Source: Pseudomonadota bacterium (GTDB lineage Bacteria > Pseudomonadota > Alphaproteobacteria > Rhizobiales > Methylopilaceae). From it: a DNA stretch of 64,000 nt. The notes below the pieces were generated by a model. It saw only the letters and a program-made list of their open reading frames with translations, was not told the DNA's origin and made no database searches. Positions 24,417 through 32,805 of this stretch are shown here, one piece after another; position 1 is the stretch's first letter; the number at the start of each line of letters is the position of its first letter. The stretch lies in the NCBI GenBank assembly GCA_023430145.1, contig JAEZCD010000165.1:23097-87096 (forward strand), written 5' to 3'. Made by a program: the position numbers and the translations under genes.

Positions 24417-25364
24417 ATGTGGTCCTATGCCCTCAAGCGGACCGCCGCGACGGCGGTGACCCTGGTCGCGGCGTCGATCATCATCTTCTCCTTCATTCAC
24501 CTCGTGCCGGGCGATCCGATCTACGTCCTGCTCGGCGACACCGCGACGCCCGAGCAGGCCGAGGCGCTGCGGCACGATCTCGGGCTCGACCAGCCGATCG
24601 TCGTGCAATACCTGCGCTGGGCGGCCGCGGCGCTCTCGGGCGATCTCGGCCAGTCGATCTTCTTCCAGGCGCCGGTGCTGTCGGTCATCGCCGACGGTGC
24701 CGAGACCAGCATCCTGCTCGCCACCATGACCATGTGCTGGGTCGTGCTGATCGGCGTGCCCGTCGGCATCATCGCCGCGGTCCGCCATGGCAGCTGGCTC
24801 GACCAGGGCCTGTCCGGCGTCGCGATGCTGATGGCGTCGGTTCCGACCTTCTGGGTCGGCCTCTACCTGATCCTGATCTTCGCGGCATGGCTCGGCTGGC
24901 TGCCGAGCTCCGGCTTCCCGTCGCTCTTCGAGGAGGGTGGCCTCGCGAACCTGCGCTATCTCATCCTCCCGAGCCTCACGCTGGCGGCGCCGAATGCCGC
25001 GCTGATCCTCCGCCTGACGCGGGCGAGCATGCTCGACGTGGCGCGTGAGGACTATGTGCGAACCGCCCGTGCCAAGGGGATCCGGCCGTGGCGCGTGACC
25101 ACGCGGCACATCTTCCGCAACGCCCTGCTGGCGATCGTTGCCGCCTTCGGCTTCACCTTCGCGGCGCTGCTCTCGGAGGCGGTGGTGACCGAGACCGTGT
25201 TCGCCCTGCCGGGCATCGGGCGGCTCGTCGTCCAGTCGATCCTGCGCCGCGACTATCCGGTCATCCAGGGGATCATTCTCGTGATCGTCGTCCTCTATCT
25301 GACGATCAACCTGCTGGTCGATCTGTCCTACCGGCTGCTCGACCCGCGGGTGGAGCTGCAGTGA
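24417..25364 (+). CDS. Dipeptide-type ABC transporter permease (DppB type)
   Basis: 315 residues, start MWSYALKRTAATAVTLVAASIIIFSFIHLVPGDPI, the classical DppB N-terminus. 'RHDLGLDQPIVVQYLRWAAAALSGDLGQSIFF', 'VGIIAAVRHGSWLDQGLSGVAML', the EAA-like loop 'LDVAREDYVRTARAKGIRPWRVTTRHIFRNALL' and 'ETVFALPGIGRLVVQSILRRDYPVIQG' confirm it. Its stop shares one base with the DppC-type start. Confidence 0.93.
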   Translation: MWSYALKRTAATAVTLVAASIIIFSFIHLVPGDPIYVLLGDTATPEQAEALRHDLGLDQPIVVQYLRWAAAALSGDLGQSIFFQAPVLSVIADGAETSILLATMTMCWVVLIGVPVGIIAAVRHGSWLDQGLSGVAMLMASVPTFWVGLYLILIFAAWLGWLPSSGFPSLFEEGGLANLRYLILPSLTLAAPNAALILRLTRASMLDVAREDYVRTARAKGIRPWRVTTRHIFRNALLAIVAAFGFTFAALLSEAVVTETVFALPGIGRLVVQSILRRDYPVIQGIILVIVVLYLTINLLVDLSYRLLDPRVELQ

Positions 25365-26221
25365 TGCGCGGGACAGTCGCGTTCTGGATGGCCCCGTTCA
25401 CGGCGCGGCCGATTGCGCTCTTCGGGCTCGCCGTCATCGTCGCGGTGATCGTCGCCGCCGCCTTCGCGCCGCTGATCGCTCCCTACGATCCCTATGCGAT
25501 CGATCCCGTCATCCGGCTGAGCCCGCCCGACGCCGCTCACTGGTTCGGCACCGACCAGTTCGGCCGCGACACGTTCTCACGCGTCGTCTATTCGGCGCGC
25601 ATGGCGCTCCTGATCGGGGTCGGCGTCGTCTTCTTCGCCCTCGTCACCGGCGTGCCGATCGGCGTCATCTCCGCCCTGTTCCCGCGTGTCGGTCACGTCC
25701 TGATGCGCATGGTGGACGTGCTGATGGCTTTTCCGTCCCTGCTGCTCGCGCTCGGGCTGATCGTCATCCTCGGGCCGAGCGTCGCCAATTCCATCATCGC
25801 CATCGGCGCCGGCTTCCTGACGACGACGACCCGCATCGTCTACGGTCTGACCTTGCGCCTGCGCACCGAGACCTATGTCGAGGCGGCCCTCAGCATGGGA
25901 GCGCCGACGGGCTGGCTGTTCTTCAAGCACATCCTGCCGAACCTCGTGTCACCGCTGCTGGTACAAGCGAGCTTCGTCTTCGCCTTCGCTCAGCTCGGCG
26001 CGGCCTCGCTCGATTTCCTCGGCCTCGGGGCGCCGCCGGAGATACCGAGCTGGGGAAACATGCTGGCCGAATCCCGCAGCTTCATCACCCGCGCGCCGTG
26101 GCTGCTGTTCTTTCCCGGCGTGATGATCGCCTCGACCGCGTTCGCCCTGAACCTCGTCGGCGACGCGCTGCGCGATCGCCTCGATCCGCGCTTTCGCGGC
26201 ATCCTCGGCGGGGAGGCCTAG
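25364..26221 (+). CDS. Dipeptide-type ABC transporter permease (DppC type)
   Basis: 285 residues, starting MRGTVAFWMAPFTARPIALFGLAVIVAVIVAAAFAPLIAPYDPYAID. 'AHWFGTDQFGRDTFSRVVYSARMALLIGVGVV' and the loop 'RTETYVEAALSMGAPTGWLFFKHILPNLVSPLLVQAS' are diagnostic, as is 'LDFLGLGAPPEIPSWGNMLAES'. It partners the DppB-type protein in the membrane channel. Confidence 0.93.
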   Translation: MRGTVAFWMAPFTARPIALFGLAVIVAVIVAAAFAPLIAPYDPYAIDPVIRLSPPDAAHWFGTDQFGRDTFSRVVYSARMALLIGVGVVFFALVTGVPIGVISALFPRVGHVLMRMVDVLMAFPSLLLALGLIVILGPSVANSIIAIGAGFLTTTTRIVYGLTLRLRTETYVEAALSMGAPTGWLFFKHILPNLVSPLLVQASFVFAFAQLGAASLDFLGLGAPPEIPSWGNMLAESRSFITRAPWLLFFPGVMIASTAFALNLVGDALRDRLDPRFRGILGGEA

Positions 26222-26223
26222 TC

Positions 26224-27198
26224 GTGCTCTCCGTCGACGGCCTGACGATATCCACGGGCTCGGCGGCGGCGCCGCTCGACCTCGTCTGCGGCATCTCCTT
26301 GGCCATCGACAGGGGAGAGATCCTCGGTCTGGTCGGCGAATCCGGCTGCGGCAAGAGCATGACGTCGCTGGCCATCATGGGCCTCTTGCCGGTGCCGGGG
26401 CCGCGCGTGCGGGCCGGGCGCATCCGCCTCGACGGCACCGACGTCACCGAGCTCGAGCCGTGGCAGCGCGTCGAGGCCGGCTATTCGACGATCGCCATGA
26501 TCTTCCAGGAGCCGATGACCTCGCTCAATCCGGTGCGGCGCATCGGCGATCAGATTGCCGAGGCGGTCGGAGTGCATGACGGCTTGACGGGGGCCGCTGC
26601 GATGGCGCGGGCGCGCGAGCTGCTCGAGATGGTGCGCATTCCGGACGCCGCATTGCAGCTGTCCGCTTTTCCGCACGAGCTTTCGGGCGGCATGCGCCAG
26701 CGCGTGGTCATCGCCATCGCGCTCGCCTGCCGGCCGGAAGTCCTCATCGCCGACGAGCCGACGACGGCGCTCGACGTCACAGTCCAGTTCCAGATCCTCG
26801 GCCTGCTGCGCGAGCTGTGCGACCGGCTCGACATGGCGATGCTGTTCATCACCCACGACATGGGCGTGATCGCCCAGCTCGCCGACAGGGTCGCGGTGAT
26901 GTATGCCGGCCGCATTGTCGAGACGGCCGCGGTCGGCACCCTGTTCGGCTCGCCGAGCCATCCCTATACGCGCGGCCTGATGGGCTGCCTGCCGACGCCC
27001 GGCATGCGCAAGCGGCGGCTGCGGGCCATCCCGGGGCAGGCGCCGCGCCCGGGAACGGCGCTCGCGGGCTGCGCCTTCGCGGCGCGCTGTCCGGAGGCAC
27101 GCGAGAGCTGCCACGAGGTGGCGCCGCCGCGCCTCGGTGTCGGCGAGCAGCACGACGCGCTCTGCGCCTTCCCGGTCACCGACGGGAGGCCGATTTGA
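26224..27198 (+). CDS. Dipeptide-type ABC transporter ATPase (DppD type)
   Basis: 324 residues, GTG start two bases after the permease stop. Walker [10 protein letters not shown] (Thr/Ser replaced by Ser-Met at the end), '[20 protein letters not shown]' Q-loop, '[37 protein letters not shown]', 'FITHDMGVI'. The C-terminal oligopeptide extension '[15 protein letters not shown]' and four Cys in '[20 protein letters not shown]...ALCAF' (probable Fe-S or Zn motif of DppD/OppD) are present. Confidence 0.92.
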   Translation: MLSVDGLTISTGSAAAPLDLVCGISLAIDRGEILGLVGESGCGKSMTSLAIMGLLPVPGPRVRAGRIRLDGTDVTELEPWQRVEAGYSTIAMIFQEPMTSLNPVRRIGDQIAEAVGVHDGLTGAAAMARARELLEMVRIPDAALQLSAFPHELSGGMRQRVVIAIALACRPEVLIADEPTTALDVTVQFQILGLLRELCDRLDMAMLFITHDMGVIAQLADRVAVMYAGRIVETAAVGTLFGSPSHPYTRGLMGCLPTPGMRKRRLRAIPGQAPRPGTALAGCAFAARCPEARESCHEVAPPRLGVGEQHDALCAFPVTDGRPI

Positions 27199-28154
27199 GC
27201 GCCATTCTGGAGGTGACGGACCTGAAGACCGGCTTCAGCGTCCGGCGCGGCGGCCGACGCATCCGTGTGCAGGCGGTCGACGGCGTCTCGCTGAGCCTGG
27301 CCGAAGGCGAGGTTCTCGGCATCGTCGGCGAATCCGGCTGCGGCAAGACGACCGTCGGCCGCTCGATCATGCGCATGGTGCCGGCCGACAGCGGCCGGGT
27401 GATGTTCAGGGGCAAGGACGTGCTGGCTGCGAGCGGGCCGGCCCTCGGCGAGCTGCGGCTGAACATCCGCATGGTCTTCCAGGACCCCTATGCCTCGCTC
27501 AACCCGCGGCGCTCGATCGGCGATTCGATCGCCGAGGCCGGCGACATCAACGGCGCCTTCGAGAGCCGCGCCGCGCGCGCCGCCCGTGTGGCGGAGGGCC
27601 TCGCGGCCGTCGGGCTCGATCCCTCCTTCGCGAGCCGCTATCCGCACGAGCTGAGCGGCGGGCAGCGCCAGCGCGTCGGCATCGCGCGGGCGATCCTGCC
27701 GACGCCGGCGGTCGTCATCGCCGACGAGCCGGTGTCCGCGTTGGACGTCTCGGTGCAGGCCCAGGTCCTCAATCTCTTGATGGATCTGCGCGAGCGGCTG
27801 AGACTGTCGATGCTCTTCATCTCGCACGATCTCGGCGTCATCGGCCATGTCAGCGATCGCGTCGCCGTCATGTATATGGGCCGCGTCGTCGAGCTCGGCG
27901 ACGCGCCGACGATCCAGGATCGCCCGGTCCATCCCTACACGCTGGCGCTGATGGCGGCGGTTCCCAAGGCCGATCCGACGCAGCGCATCACCGGCGCCAT
28001 CGAGCTCGGCGAGCCGCCGAGCCAGTTCACGCGGCCGGCCGGATGCACCTACGCGCCGCGCTGCCGGCTCGCCACCGACCGCTGCCGCGCCGAGGTGCCG
28101 CAATTGCGGCCCGTCGGCCCCGGCAACCGGCTCGCCGCCTGCCACAACGTCTAG
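27195..28154 (+). CDS. Dipeptide-type ABC transporter ATPase (DppF type)
   Basis: About 319 residues from a TTG start at 27195 that overlaps the DppD-type TGA (TTGA); GGGAGG at 27184-27189 supports it. '[38 protein letters not shown]' (Walker A), '[20 protein letters not shown]', '[47 protein letters not shown]', '[23 protein letters not shown]', '[16 protein letters not shown]' and the C-terminal Cys cluster '[18 protein letters not shown]...AACH' are typical. Confidence 0.92.
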   Translation: MSAILEVTDLKTGFSVRRGGRRIRVQAVDGVSLSLAEGEVLGIVGESGCGKTTVGRSIMRMVPADSGRVMFRGKDVLAASGPALGELRLNIRMVFQDPYASLNPRRSIGDSIAEAGDINGAFESRAARAARVAEGLAAVGLDPSFASRYPHELSGGQRQRVGIARAILPTPAVVIADEPVSALDVSVQAQVLNLLMDLRERLRLSMLFISHDLGVIGHVSDRVAVMYMGRVVELGDAPTIQDRPVHPYTLALMAAVPKADPTQRITGAIELGEPPSQFTRPAGCTYAPRCRLATDRCRAEVPQLRPVGPGNRLAACHNV

Positions 28155-28214
28155 AGGATCGTATCCGACAGAGCGGACGGGGCGGCGCAAGCCCCTGCGC
28201 GAGAACGGCGGAGC

Positions 28215-28799
28215 TTACGGCTGGGCGGCCCGCGCCGCGTTCAGCGCCCGGATCCAGTGACCGACATAGCTGCCGTGGTCGTGCCAGGTGCGGCCGCTGA
28301 ACAGATTGCCGTCGATGCAGAAGCGCTCTTCGGAATAGATCCCGCCGCAGACCTCGAGGTCGAACCGGCATTTCGGCACGCAGGCCATGCGCCGCCCGCG
28401 AACGCGGTCGGCACGGGCGGGGATCTCGACGCCGTGGCAGACGCTGGCGATCGGCTTTCCGGTGTCGAAGAAGTACCGCGTGATGCGGATCAGATCCGGG
28501 TCGTCGCGGATGTATTCGGGCGCCCGGCCGCCGCTGAAGAAGATGCCGAGGTAGTCTTCGGGGGCGATGTCGCGAAAGGCGATGTCCGCCTCGATGGTGT
28601 ATCCCTCGAACTCGCGGGTGATGTCCCAGCCATGCTCGGGCTGCTCGTGCAGCACCATGTTGTAGCGGCGCTTCTCCGGTCCGGCGACGACCGGCACGAG
28701 GCCTTCTTCCTTCAGGCGGAGGATCGGGTAGAGCGTGTCGACGGTCTCCGTCGCGTCTCCGACGACGACGAGAACCTTGTCTTCCGAATCTTCCATCAT
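28215..28799 (-). CDS. DJ-1/PfpI-family protein
   Basis: 194 residues, starting MMEDSEDKVLVVVGDATETVDTLYPILRLKEEG. The nucleophile elbow 'IASVCHGVEI' has C121 and H122, and 'FFSGGRAPEYIRDD' supplies the conserved acidic E95; this is the PfpI/DJ-1 active site. Members act as glutathione-independent glyoxalase/deglycase-like hydrolases or hydratases; the substrate here is unknown. Start overlaps the AroE-like stop by one base, and the gene ends the CUT1 transporter operon, so a role on the imported compound is inferred. Confidence 0.88.
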   Translation of the reverse strand: MMEDSEDKVLVVVGDATETVDTLYPILRLKEEGLVPVVAGPEKRRYNMVLHEQPEHGWDITREFEGYTIEADIAFRDIAPEDYLGIFFSGGRAPEYIRDDPDLIRITRYFFDTGKPIASVCHGVEIPARADRVRGRRMACVPKCRFDLEVCGGIYSEERFCIDGNLFSGRTWHDHGSYVGHWIRALNAARAAQP

Positions 28800-29608
28800 C
28801 ACTGGTCCTTCCCCGCCTCGCCGATGCCGAAGAAGCCGAGCACCGTTCGCGCCTGCCCCTCGACCATGCTCGTGCCGCGTACCGTCGCCGCGCCGAGCGC
28901 CTCGGCGGCGGCGAGCAGCCGCGAGCCCGGACGCGGCACGATGTCGACGACGAGGCTTTCCGGCCGCAGGCCGTCGAGCCCGAACGGCAGCTCGCTCTCG
29001 CCGGAAAAGCCGACCGGCGTCGCGTTGATCAGGATGTGGTGCCGTGCCGGCTCGGGCCCGCCGCGCCGGACCGCGCAGTTCGGATGGGCAGCCGAGAGGT
29101 CGGCGACGAGGCGCTCGGCCCGCGCCGCATCGATGTCGTCGATCGCCAGTCGCGCGGCTCCCTCGGCGGCGAGCTCGAAGGCGATGGCGCGGCCGGCGCC
29201 GCCGGCGCCGACGAGCGCGATGTCGGTGCCGGCGACCTGTCGCCCCGTCGCCGTCACCGCGCGGACGAAGCCGACGCCGTCGAAGATGTCGCCGGTCCAA
29301 CGTCCATCCGCCTCGCGCCGCATCGCGTTCACCGCGCCGACCCGGCGGGCGCGCTCGGACACCTCGTCGAGCAGGGCGAGCGCCGTCTGCTTGTGCGGAT
29401 AAGTGACGATCAGCCCGTCGAGATTGCCGAGCCGCATCAGCCCGTCCATCGTCTCCGCGAACTCGGCCGCCCGCACCTGCAGGGGCACCAGCACCGCATT
29501 GGCGCCGGCCGCCTCGATCAGCGGATTGAACATCGAGGGCGAGCGCACCTCGGCGATCGGATCGCCGACGATCCCGTAAAGCCGCGTAGCGCCGGTCACT
29601 GTCGGCAT
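28799..29608 (-). CDS. Shikimate/quinate dehydrogenase-like protein (AroE family paralogue)
   Basis: 269 residues. AroE features: 'RLYGIVGDPIAEVRSPSMFNPLIEAAGANAVLVPLQV', catalytic Lys K73 in 'LIVTYPHKQ', N94 in 'GAVNAM', D110 in 'DIFDGVGF', and NADP-site 'ALVGAGGAGRAIAFELAAEG'. Compared with biosynthetic AroE, the first substrate-binding Ser of the SxS motif is Val (EVRSP) and NTDG is IFDG, so the carboxylate pocket is altered. Located inside a catabolic ABC operon between permease and DJ-1 genes. A catabolic dehydrogenase for a quinate/shikimate-like or other cyclic polyol is more likely than housekeeping AroE. Confidence 0.85.
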   Translation of the reverse strand: MPTVTGATRLYGIVGDPIAEVRSPSMFNPLIEAAGANAVLVPLQVRAAEFAETMDGLMRLGNLDGLIVTYPHKQTALALLDEVSERARRVGAVNAMRREADGRWTGDIFDGVGFVRAVTATGRQVAGTDIALVGAGGAGRAIAFELAAEGAARLAIDDIDAARAERLVADLSAAHPNCAVRRGGPEPARHHILINATPVGFSGESELPFGLDGLRPESLVVDIVPRPGSRLLAAAEALGAATVRGTSMVEGQARTVLGFFGIGEAGKDQ

Positions 29609-29618
29609 GGTTTGCCTC

Positions 29619-30434
29619 TCAATTGGCGAGCCCGCCGCCGCCGAAGGCGCGGACGAGGTAGCGTTGGCCGAGCACGAGCAGGATCAGTCCGGGCACCGCG
29701 ATCAGGATCGCCGCACCCTGGATGACCGCCCAGTTGAAGTGGAGCTGCGTGACGAACAGGCTGACCGACACCGGCAGCGTATAGAGCTGGTCGTCGCGGA
29801 TCAGCATCAAGGACAGCGTGTAGTCGTTCCAGGAGGCGGCGAAGGCGAAGATCAGCACCGCCGCCGCGGCCGGCGCCGCCATCGGGCAGACGACGCGCAG
29901 GAACGTTTCCGTGCGGCTGGCGCCGTCGATCGCCGCCGCCTCCTCGTATTCGCGCGGCATCGCCTCGAAGGTCTGCCACATCAGCCACAGCGCGAACGGG
30001 AAGGTCAGCGTCAGGTGCGCGAGCGACAGGCCGAACAGCGAGTTGAGCAGCCCGAGCTGCCGGAACAGCGAGAAGAACGGGATGCCGAGCAGTATTTCCG
30101 GGAACATGTAGGTGAACAGGATCACCTGCGCGACGATGCGCTTGCCGGGAATATCGTAGCGCGACAGCACATAGCCGCCGATCATGCTGCAGACGACGAC
30201 GAGGATGCTCGTCGTCGCGGCGACGATCAGGCTGTTCGCGGCGTTGCCGAGGAAGGTCGTCTGCGTGAGGAGGACGTGCAGGTTCTCGAGCGTGCCGCCA
30301 TCGACGAGCAGATGCGGCCGGTAGACCGAGGCCGCCGGCTCGATCGCCGACTTCAGCATCCAGTAGAAGGGGAACGCCGACCAGGCGACGAGCACCAGCA
30401 CGAACAGCTTGGGGATCGAGAACAGCCTAGCCAC
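29619..30434 (-). CDS. CUT1 ABC transporter permease (MalG type)
   Basis: 271 residues. 'LFSIPKLFVLVLVAWSAFPFYWMLKSAIEP', 'FLGNAANSLIVAATTSILVVVCSMIGGYVLSRYDIPGKR', EAA loop 'REYEEAAAIDGASRTETFLRVVCPMAAPAAAAVLIFAFAASWNDYTLSL'. Overlaps the MalF-type permease gene by 8 bases. Confidence 0.9.
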   Translation of the reverse strand: MARLFSIPKLFVLVLVAWSAFPFYWMLKSAIEPAASVYRPHLLVDGGTLENLHVLLTQTTFLGNAANSLIVAATTSILVVVCSMIGGYVLSRYDIPGKRIVAQVILFTYMFPEILLGIPFFSLFRQLGLLNSLFGLSLAHLTLTFPFALWLMWQTFEAMPREYEEAAAIDGASRTETFLRVVCPMAAPAAAAVLIFAFAASWNDYTLSLMLIRDDQLYTLPVSVSLFVTQLHFNWAVIQGAAILIAVPGLILLVLGQRYLVRAFGGGGLAN

Positions 30435-31308
30435 GCACCACCTCGCGCTCCGGCTTGAAGACGCCGAGATAGGTGATGCCGAAGACGAGCAGGATGCCGA
30501 AGATGACGGTGGACACCGCGCCGGCGGCGCCGAAATCGTTCTCCGAGAAGGCCTGGATGTAGGCGTAGACGGGCAGGGTGGTGGTCGCCCCGCGCGGCCC
30601 GCCGCCGGTCAAGAGCCAGATGACGTCGAAGCGGTTGAACATCCAGATGCTGCGCAACAGCACGAGGAGGAGGATCGCCGAGCGTAGCATGGGCAGCGTG
30701 ACGAAGCGGAACTCCGTCCACCAATTGGCGCCGTCGATGCGCGCCGCCTCGTAGATCGTGACGGGCACGGTGGAGAGGTTGGCGAGGATGACGAGCACGA
30801 CGAAGGGCGTGAACTGCCAGACGCTGGCGACGACCACGAGCGGCATCGCCCACAAGGGGCTGGTCGCGAAGCTGATCGGCTCGGCGACGATGCCGGCGCC
30901 GAGCAGCCCAGCATTGAGAATGCCGTAGAGACTGTCGGTGATCCACTTCCAGGCGAGCACGCCGGTGACGGCTGGGATCATGTAGGGCAGAAGCACGATG
31001 CTGCGGGCGATGGGACCGGCATGCTTGTGCAGCAGCACGGCGGCCGAGACGCCGATGACGATCTGCAGCGTCATCGTCGCCACGGCATAGACCGCTCCCC
31101 AGCCGAGCGCCGACCAGAAGCCGGGATCCTCGAGCACGAAGCGGAATTTCTCGAGGCCGACGAAGCTCGGCGTCGGATCGAAGGCGTTGCTGGTGGTGAA
31201 GCCGAGGCCGATGCCCCAGGCGATCGGGATGATCTTGACGGTGAGGAAGAGCAGGGCGACGAGCGCGAAGGCGACGAGGAGCGGGTCGAGGCGGAAACTC
31301 TGACGCAT
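30427..31308 (-). CDS. CUT1 ABC transporter permease (MalF type)
   Basis: 293 residues. 'RLDPLLVAFALVALLFLTVKIIPIAWGIGLGFT', 'FVGLEKFRFVLEDPGFWSALGWGAVYAVATMTLQIVIGVSAAVLLHK', 'SIVLLPYMIPAVTGVLAWKWI', EAA loop 'TIYEAARIDGANWWTEFRFVTLPMLRSAI', 'FNRFDVIWLLTGGGPRGATTTLPVYAY'. Second gene of the LacI-controlled importer operon. As in the operon at 6137, no ATPase gene is present. Confidence 0.9.
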   Translation of the reverse strand: MRQSFRLDPLLVAFALVALLFLTVKIIPIAWGIGLGFTTSNAFDPTPSFVGLEKFRFVLEDPGFWSALGWGAVYAVATMTLQIVIGVSAAVLLHKHAGPIARSIVLLPYMIPAVTGVLAWKWITDSLYGILNAGLLGAGIVAEPISFATSPLWAMPLVVVASVWQFTPFVVLVILANLSTVPVTIYEAARIDGANWWTEFRFVTLPMLRSAILLLVLLRSIWMFNRFDVIWLLTGGGPRGATTTLPVYAYIQAFSENDFGAAGAVSTVIFGILLVFGITYLGVFKPEREVVRG

Positions 31309-31361
31309 GCATTCGTCTCCGCCTCGCCCGGGACCGCACCGCTGCGGCCAGAGCCCGTCCG

Positions 31362-32657
31362 TCAGCCGCGGCGGATGAGCTGCCGGGCGGCAGCGGCACC
31401 GTCGTCGATCGCCTCGTCGGGGGCGACGCCGCCGGCGACCACCGCCGAGATGATCTTGTTGTAGGTCGTGCTCGTATAGACGCGCACGCGCTGCCAGGCC
31501 GGCTTCTTGCCGTTGAAGTCATACACCGGGCTGTGGCCGTAGTCCCAGCTCGCCTCGATCGTCTTCAGGACGTCCGGGTTCGCCTTGACGAAGTCGTTGT
31601 CGCGCCAGCCGCCGCGGAACGTGTCGGAGCTCGCCGGCAGCACGTGCATCGCCGTCGACCACAGGAACTGCTCGTTGCGCTTCTGGTCGGCGAGGAAGCG
31701 GACGAGCTGTTTGGCGAGATCCTTGTTCCGCGATTTCTGGAAGGTCATGTAGCCCTGCGCCGCGAGCCGATTGCCCGGTCCCTTGTGATAGGCGAGGGGG
31801 GTCGTGCCCGTGACGTTGCCGACCGGGGGATTGTTCTGCTTGGCGATCGCCAGCAGCCGCGCGCCGATGAAGTCGGCCATGGCGACACGTCCGGAGGTGT
31901 AGGCGTCGATGACGGCGCCCCACTGGATGTTGGAGCCGTTCGGCGAGGTTGCCGAGAGCCGCTTCAGGAAAGCCAGCGTCTCGGCAAACGCCTTCTTGTT
32001 ATCGCCCTGGTCGAAAACGACGTTGCCCTCGTCGTCGATGAACTGCACGCCGTTGGAGAAGGCGTAGGCGAACATCTGGCCGACGGGATAGTCGAAGTTC
32101 TCGGCCGAGGAGAGGACGTAGCCGTATTGGCCGTTGCCGGTCATCTTCTCGGCGGCGGCGGCGAACTCGTCCCAGGTCTTGGCCGGCTGCTGGCCGGCCT
32201 TCTCGAACAGATCCTTGCGGTAGAAGGTGTAGGTGAACTTGATGCCGACCGGGACGTAATAGTCCTGGCCGTCGACCCGGGCGCGGTACTTGCCCGGCAG
32301 GCCGGCGATGCCGTCGACGATGTCGGTGACCGGCTCCAGCACCTTGTTGCGGCTGTAGAGCAGCGCGTCCTCGAGGTCGAGCATGACGACGTCGGGCGCG
32401 ATACCGGACTGCAGCATCGAGGCGACCTGCGTGCGCAGCGCCTCGCCCGAGGAGAAGCTCGGATTGACCTTGACGCCGGGATGGGCGGCCTCGAAGGCGG
32501 CCGCCTGCTCGCGCAGCACGGCCTGCGTCGCCGGCAACGACTCGTAGGTCATCAGCGTCAGCGTCGTCGGCGCCTGGGCGATGGCCGGTGCGGCGAGCCC
32601 GGCGCCGACCGCGCCCGTAGCGACGCCGTACTTCAGGACGTCACGCCTCGTGATCAT
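31362..32657 (-). CDS. CUT1 ABC transporter binding protein, Tat-type leader
   Basis: 431 residues, start MITRRDVLKYGVATGAVGAGLAAPAIAQA: twin-arginine leader with AIA-Q cleavage site. GGGGAGG lies four bases before the ATG. 'LREQAAAFEAAHPGVKVNPSFSSGEALRTQVASMLQSGIAPDVVMLDLEDALLYSRN', 'VPVGIKFTYTFYRKDLFEKAGQQPAKTWDEFAAAAEKM' and 'AAQGYMTFQKSRNKDLAKQLVRFL' fit solute-binding family 1. First gene after the LacI operators. Ligand unknown; downstream AroE-like and DJ-1 genes hint at a cyclic polyol or carbonyl compound. Confidence 0.88.
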   Translation of the reverse strand: MITRRDVLKYGVATGAVGAGLAAPAIAQAPTTLTLMTYESLPATQAVLREQAAAFEAAHPGVKVNPSFSSGEALRTQVASMLQSGIAPDVVMLDLEDALLYSRNKVLEPVTDIVDGIAGLPGKYRARVDGQDYYVPVGIKFTYTFYRKDLFEKAGQQPAKTWDEFAAAAEKMTGNGQYGYVLSSAENFDYPVGQMFAYAFSNGVQFIDDEGNVVFDQGDNKKAFAETLAFLKRLSATSPNGSNIQWGAVIDAYTSGRVAMADFIGARLLAIAKQNNPPVGNVTGTTPLAYHKGPGNRLAAQGYMTFQKSRNKDLAKQLVRFLADQKRNEQFLWSTAMHVLPASSDTFRGGWRDNDFVKANPDVLKTIEASWDYGHSPVYDFNGKKPAWQRVRVYTSTTYNKIISAVVAGGVAPDEAIDDGAAAARQLIRRG

Positions 32658-32698
32658 GCATCCTCCCCTTTGGTGCGGCGAGTTCGGCTCGCCTGTGA

Positions 32699-32737
32699 TG
32701 TATACGGTTACATTAAGGCTCCGGCGGCAGGTGTCAA
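32699..32737 (-). promoter_or_regulatory. Promoter and LacI operator O1 of the importer operon
   Basis: TGTATACGGTTACA at 32699-32712 is one of three matching palindromes. On the minus strand TTGACA (32737-32732) and TAATGT (32715-32710) form a possible promoter for the binding-protein gene, its -10 overlapping the operator, as expected for repression. Confidence 0.7.
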
Positions 32738-32791
32738 CGGCACCTGCTCAGCTTCGGCAGGGTCAAGCCCGTCGGCCCTCGGCGAGAGCGA

Positions 32792-32805
32792 TGTAACGCG
32801 TTACA
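32792..32805. promoter_or_regulatory. LacI operator O2, perfect palindrome over the lacI-type stop codon
   Basis: TGTAACGCGTTACA is a perfect 14-bp palindrome. It contains the TAA stop codon (32801-32803) of the LacI-family gene and lies about 93 bp from O1 centre to centre. A looping partner for O1 is plausible. Confidence 0.7.
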
